DNA from: Moniliophthora roreri
Lineage: Eukaryota; Basidiomycota; Agaricomycetes; Agaricales; Marasmiaceae
DNA length: 64,000 bases
Direction: 5' to 3'
Assembly (NCBI GenBank): GCA_001466705.2
Contig: LATX02000154.1
Span: 248,001 to 312,000 of the forward strand
Shown one piece after another: positions 60,678-64,000 of this stretch (position 1 is the first letter of the stretch; each line of letters opens with the position of its first letter). Below the pieces are notes generated by a model. The model did no database searches and was not told the origin of the DNA. It was given only the letters and a program-made list of their open reading frames with translations. The position numbers and the translations under genes are program-made.

Positions 60678-62088
60678 TTATGATTCTCTGTCTCCATACA
60701 ATTCCGTGTCATAATCATATGACGTATCAGGCCTGTCGTCGATGTCCGGCATCTCGTCTACAGCTCCCAATCGCGGAGTTGCCGGTATATCGGAAGAAGG
60801 CTGCCATCCCATGGCTAGCCGTTCCTCAACCGAAAGCATCCTCACCTTTTTCGGGTCCGCTCCTACAAACAGCAGCTGGGCGTCCCGGTCGTAATCCTCC
60901 ATCAACATCTCAACATTCTCCGCCGAGGTTGTCGTAGGGCTCATCATTGTACCACCGTTCATCGTCATAACGGCGACCATCCGACAAAGAGTCTGAGCCC
61001 GAATCAGACCGTCTGTGTGCAATACGGCTAGACCTTTGTTGGTCGGGGCAGTGGCCAGATGTATGTCCAGGCTGAGTCTTGAAGCATCTGCGACACATGT
61101 ACTGCGGGCAATGTCTGGCGAAATGGCGCTCCAATCCGCACACAGGGCAGAGACGCAGTCGACGAGCTGCGTCATTGGGGTTGGGACCGGAGTCGGACTT
61201 CTCAATTTGAGAGTCGGTGGGTCTTCGACGCTTTCGGGGATTCTGTTCTCCTGTTCTTCGTCCTCGGCCACGTCTTCCGACTCCACGAGAATGACCTCCC
61301 CTCCAACCGCAGGGATATACTCCACCCTCTGGTGGAACTGTGGCTTCAGGCGTCTGAAGATTTCGGGGGTCGGCAGCGGTTGGAGGTTCAGATCGAGAGG
61401 GGGCGAGCGAGTCGAGCGACTTGACCTTAGGTTTGACGTCAGGAGCGGGAGTGGGGTCAGGATAAACGAGGGAGCTGTTGGGTTCGGGGGAGGAACGGGA
61501 AGCGGAAGAGGGTCCAGCTGCATTGTCGGTGGGTTCAGAGGTGAGCCTAGAGATGAGGCTCCGAGTGTTGTTGATGTCGGGACAGGGGTACCTGTTCCCG
61601 TCGGTTCGTCGTCCGAGTCGGTCGAGGAGGCTGAAGGAGAGGGGATGAGGGTATTCCGACATTGCTCGGGGATCTGCGGGAGGAGGCATGGACAAATGGG
61701 GGTGGTAGGGAAATGTAGACGGTACCATAATGGGACCTTCGAGCCCCAACTGATAATTACAGGCATACATCACCTGGTTTGCAATCTCGAGACTGCAGCT
61801 TTCAACGATTCTTTCGAATAGTTTTCATTGACCCCTGAGGAAAAACAGACTTTTGACGCAGGGTTCCAATCGGTTGTGTTGATCAGCGGCGTTCTGGATT
61901 TGATCGTCGTACTGTTCGGTATTAAAGAGGTGAAGGAGTTGGTAGGGGTTGGGTTTGAGGCCGTTCGGGTAGGTGATGGCTTCTCCGTATCGTCCTTCTC
62001 CTGACACAGTAGGAACAGAGCTCTGGTCTCGGGTTGGCTGGCTGCCAGCAAGAGAAGAGGAAGAGGCGGCAGGGGATACATTGGACAT
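60678..62088 (-). pseudogene. Third Gypsy ORF: double zinc-knuckle protein downstream of pol
   Basis: Starts MSNVSPAASSSSLAGSQPTR, three bases after the pol TAA. Block NPYQLLHLFNTEQYDDQIQN and HNRLEPCVKSLFFLRGQ is followed by TGA (61825-61827, expected Arg), then LFERIVESCSLEIANQVMYA, CNYQLGLEGPIMVPSTFPYH, a Ser/Pro/Arg-rich linker, knuckle 1 CPVCGLERHFARHC (CX2CX4HX4C), knuckle 2 CRRCFKTQPGHTSGHC (CX2CX6HX4C). This frame stops at 60910. The plausible tail (DYDRDAQLLFVGADPKKVRM to YDYDTELYGDRES) lies in the +1 frame, open from 61766 to 60678. It is Gag-like in its knuckles but sits 3' of integrase; role unknown. Confidence 0.7.
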
Positions 62089-62091
62089 GTT

Positions 62092-64000
62092 TTATGATGG
62101 ACTAGCAGGTATGGGGTCCTTGGGTCTTATTCGATGTTTCTTTATATAGTCCTTAAGGAGGTCTAGACAATTCTCCATCCCTTCCATTCAGATCCATCGA
62201 TTATGAGATGAATTGTAACCGGTGTATGACACAAGGAATTCTCGGGGTCGCTTCTTTGGTCGATGTCCCCCTACTGCTTCCACTTTGTATTCTTCGAACC
62301 CTTCAATAAGATCCGGGGGTGGTTCCGTGAAACTTGGTCCGTGGGCTTCAGTCTGTTTAAATGGTGATAATAAGGCTGCATGGAAAACGGGGTGGATCTT
62401 CCATTGATGGGGTAGGTCCAGCTTGTACGTTACCGGCCCAAGTACCTCGAGGACCTTGAATGGTCCTTCCCTTTTCGGGGCTAACTTCTTTGACGGGTAT
62501 CCCGTTGCCAGGTTCTTCGCTTCTAACCAAACCTTCTGTCCTTCTTCGAATGTATCCAGCTTTTGCTTCTCCCTTCGTATCATCTGTTGTCGTGCTAACT
62601 CCAACAAGCTCGCGGTTTCTTCTCTCACCCTCTTTAGTTCCTGAAGCCGTTCTTCTACTGATGGAATAGTTGTTCTTTTGAATACCGTTGGAAGTGGGCG
62701 AGGATGGTATCCCATCATCATGAAAAATGGGGATTTCTTGAGAACTGAATGAGTTCGATTGTTGTGAGCGAATTCTGCTAAGGGGAGGTATTCCTTCCAT
62801 CGGGTCTGTTCTTTTGCACAGAACGCTCGGAGGTAGACCTTGATTCCTTGATTTACTCGTTCTGTTTCCCTGTCTGTCTGTGGGTGGAACGCTATGCTCA
62901 TGGAGTGTTTGATGGACAGCTGTCTTCCCATTTCCTGAAACACTTCTGCTGCAAATCTGGGGTCTCGATCGGATATGATTCGGTCAGGTAATCCGAATCT
63001 TTTGTAGAGATGTTGAATTAACATTCCTGCAACGTTGGTGGCGTCCACTGTTTTGGTGCATGGAGTAAAAATTACCCCCTTCGTAGATGAGTGGTCCACC
63101 ACGACTAAAATTGAATCCATGCCGTCACATTCGGGTAGATCCGTGATAAGGTCCATCGTGCAGACTTGGAAGGGGAAAGAGTTTGGCGTAGCTTGGAGGG
63201 GTTGAATTGGGGTTCGTGTTGGATGGGTGTTAATTTTGGACTGTTGACATGTCGCGCAACCATCCACGAAGCTTTTAATGAACTTAGCCATTCCTGGCCA
63301 CCAGAAGTCTCGTTGTACTTGTTCAACGGTGTTCCATTGTCCTGGGTGTCCCACACCTGGGGTCTCATGAATAGACTGCACTATCCGTCGTCGGAGGTCG
63401 GTGTCGTTTGGTACGTAAACCCGACCCTGGAAGAAGAGTAGATCACCATTGATTCTCCAGTCTGATAATGCGGATTTGATTGGCGGCACGCCCTGATGCA
63501 GTAGTTGCTCCAGGGCCGATTTGTGAAAATCGTCTGGGCCCAATCATTCTGCTATATCCTCCTTCAACCCCAAATTGATTCCTTTAATAAAAAGCCGATC
63601 TGGTAGAACGACAATGTTTTCGTTATCACTATCGACATCGTCCTGTTCATTGCTTCGTCGTGACAGCACGTCCACTTGCGTAATAGACTTCCCAGGGACG
63701 TGTACAAGTCCTAAATCGAATTCTGATAGAAAGAGACTCCATCTTGCTTGTCGCCTGTTCAACTTTTGTGCGGTCCGGAAATAAGTCAGGTTCTTGTGAT
63801 CGGAAAGGACCATGACTTTGAACTTTCCCCCCATGAGGTAGTGACGCCATTCCATAAGTGCCCTATAGATCGCGAGGAGCTCGCGATCGTAAATCTCGTA
63901 ATTCCTTTCCATGGGGGAGAACGATTTGGATAGATAACCACATGGGTGCCATTCGCCATCTGCTCCTTTTTGTTTGAGAACTGCGCCTGTAGCCCATTTC
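62092..64000 (-). CDS. Young Gypsy pol: RNase H-integrase-chromodomain-like tail, 5'-truncated by the window edge
   Basis: Ty3/Gypsy polyprotein. RNase [84 protein letters not shown] at 63544-63546 (expected Arg between AE and LGPDDF). Integrase: [20 protein letters not shown] and CATCQQSK (HHCC zinc), core Asp in [11 protein letters not shown], second in [13 protein letters not shown], Glu in [14 protein letters not shown]. The GPY/F-like [20 protein letters not shown], then [13 protein letters not shown] and a chromodomain-like [20 protein letters not shown] at 62188-62190, then 31 further codons to TAA at 62092-62094. Only these two stops break it, so it is recent but probably inactive. 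Confidence 0.88.

Overview
The window looks like an Agaricomycete-type basidiomycete genome. The evidence is dense spliced genes with 50-60 nt GT-AG introns, a Fus3/Kss1/Ubc3-type TEY MAP kinase, a small Agaricomycete-style kinase-like gene, and LTR elements with a chromodomain-type integrase tail. The species cannot be named from the sequence alone.

Region 1 (1-29,951) is gene-rich with normal CpG content. In order: 3' part of the ribosome-assembly factor MAK21/NOC1 (+); an unrecognised 511-aa protein (-); glucosidase II alpha (ROT2, +), sharing a 125-bp divergent promoter with the previous gene; the 3'-end processing factor CstF-64 (-); a single-pass membrane protein (-); a Prx5-type peroxiredoxin (-); a pheromone/filamentation-type MAP kinase (-); the chaperonin subunit CCT2 (-); a decayed minus-strand gene broken by a 712-bp inverted-repeat element with an 8-bp target duplication; a probable mitochondrial protein (+); septin CDC12 (-); a multi-pass membrane protein (+); and a kinase-like gene (+) at the border. 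Splice models were built by hand. For MAPK, CCT2, CDC12, CstF-64, ROT2, the peroxiredoxin and several others, the exon lengths sum to whole codons.

Region 2 (about 29,952-60,182) is a nested transposon graveyard, AT-rich and almost free of CpG. It holds a Copia remnant with a 3' LTR, an old minus-strand Gypsy split by another repeat, a plus-strand Gypsy whose gag, protease and RT are cut by TGA codons, many copies of a CACTA-type MITE, an intron-rich pseudogene, and a PIF/Harbinger transposase. Twelve single N characters mark joints between contigs. At least one joint repeats more than 600 bp of identical sequence, so order and copy number between 36.4 and 56.9 kb are unreliable.

Region 3 (60,183-64,000) is a younger, CpG-rich copy of the same minus-strand Gypsy family, inserted into the Harbinger element. 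It shows LTR, polypurine tract, RNase H, integrase and a third ORF with two zinc knuckles downstream of pol. The element continues past the right edge.

The most notable signals are: (i) the 712-bp element carrying telomere-like repeats, GC hairpins and a tRNA-like Pol III promoter; (ii) the third Gypsy ORF, whose zinc-knuckle and C-terminal parts are one frame apart in both an old and a young copy; and (iii) a consistent CGA-to-TGA stop signature of methylated-CpG decay.
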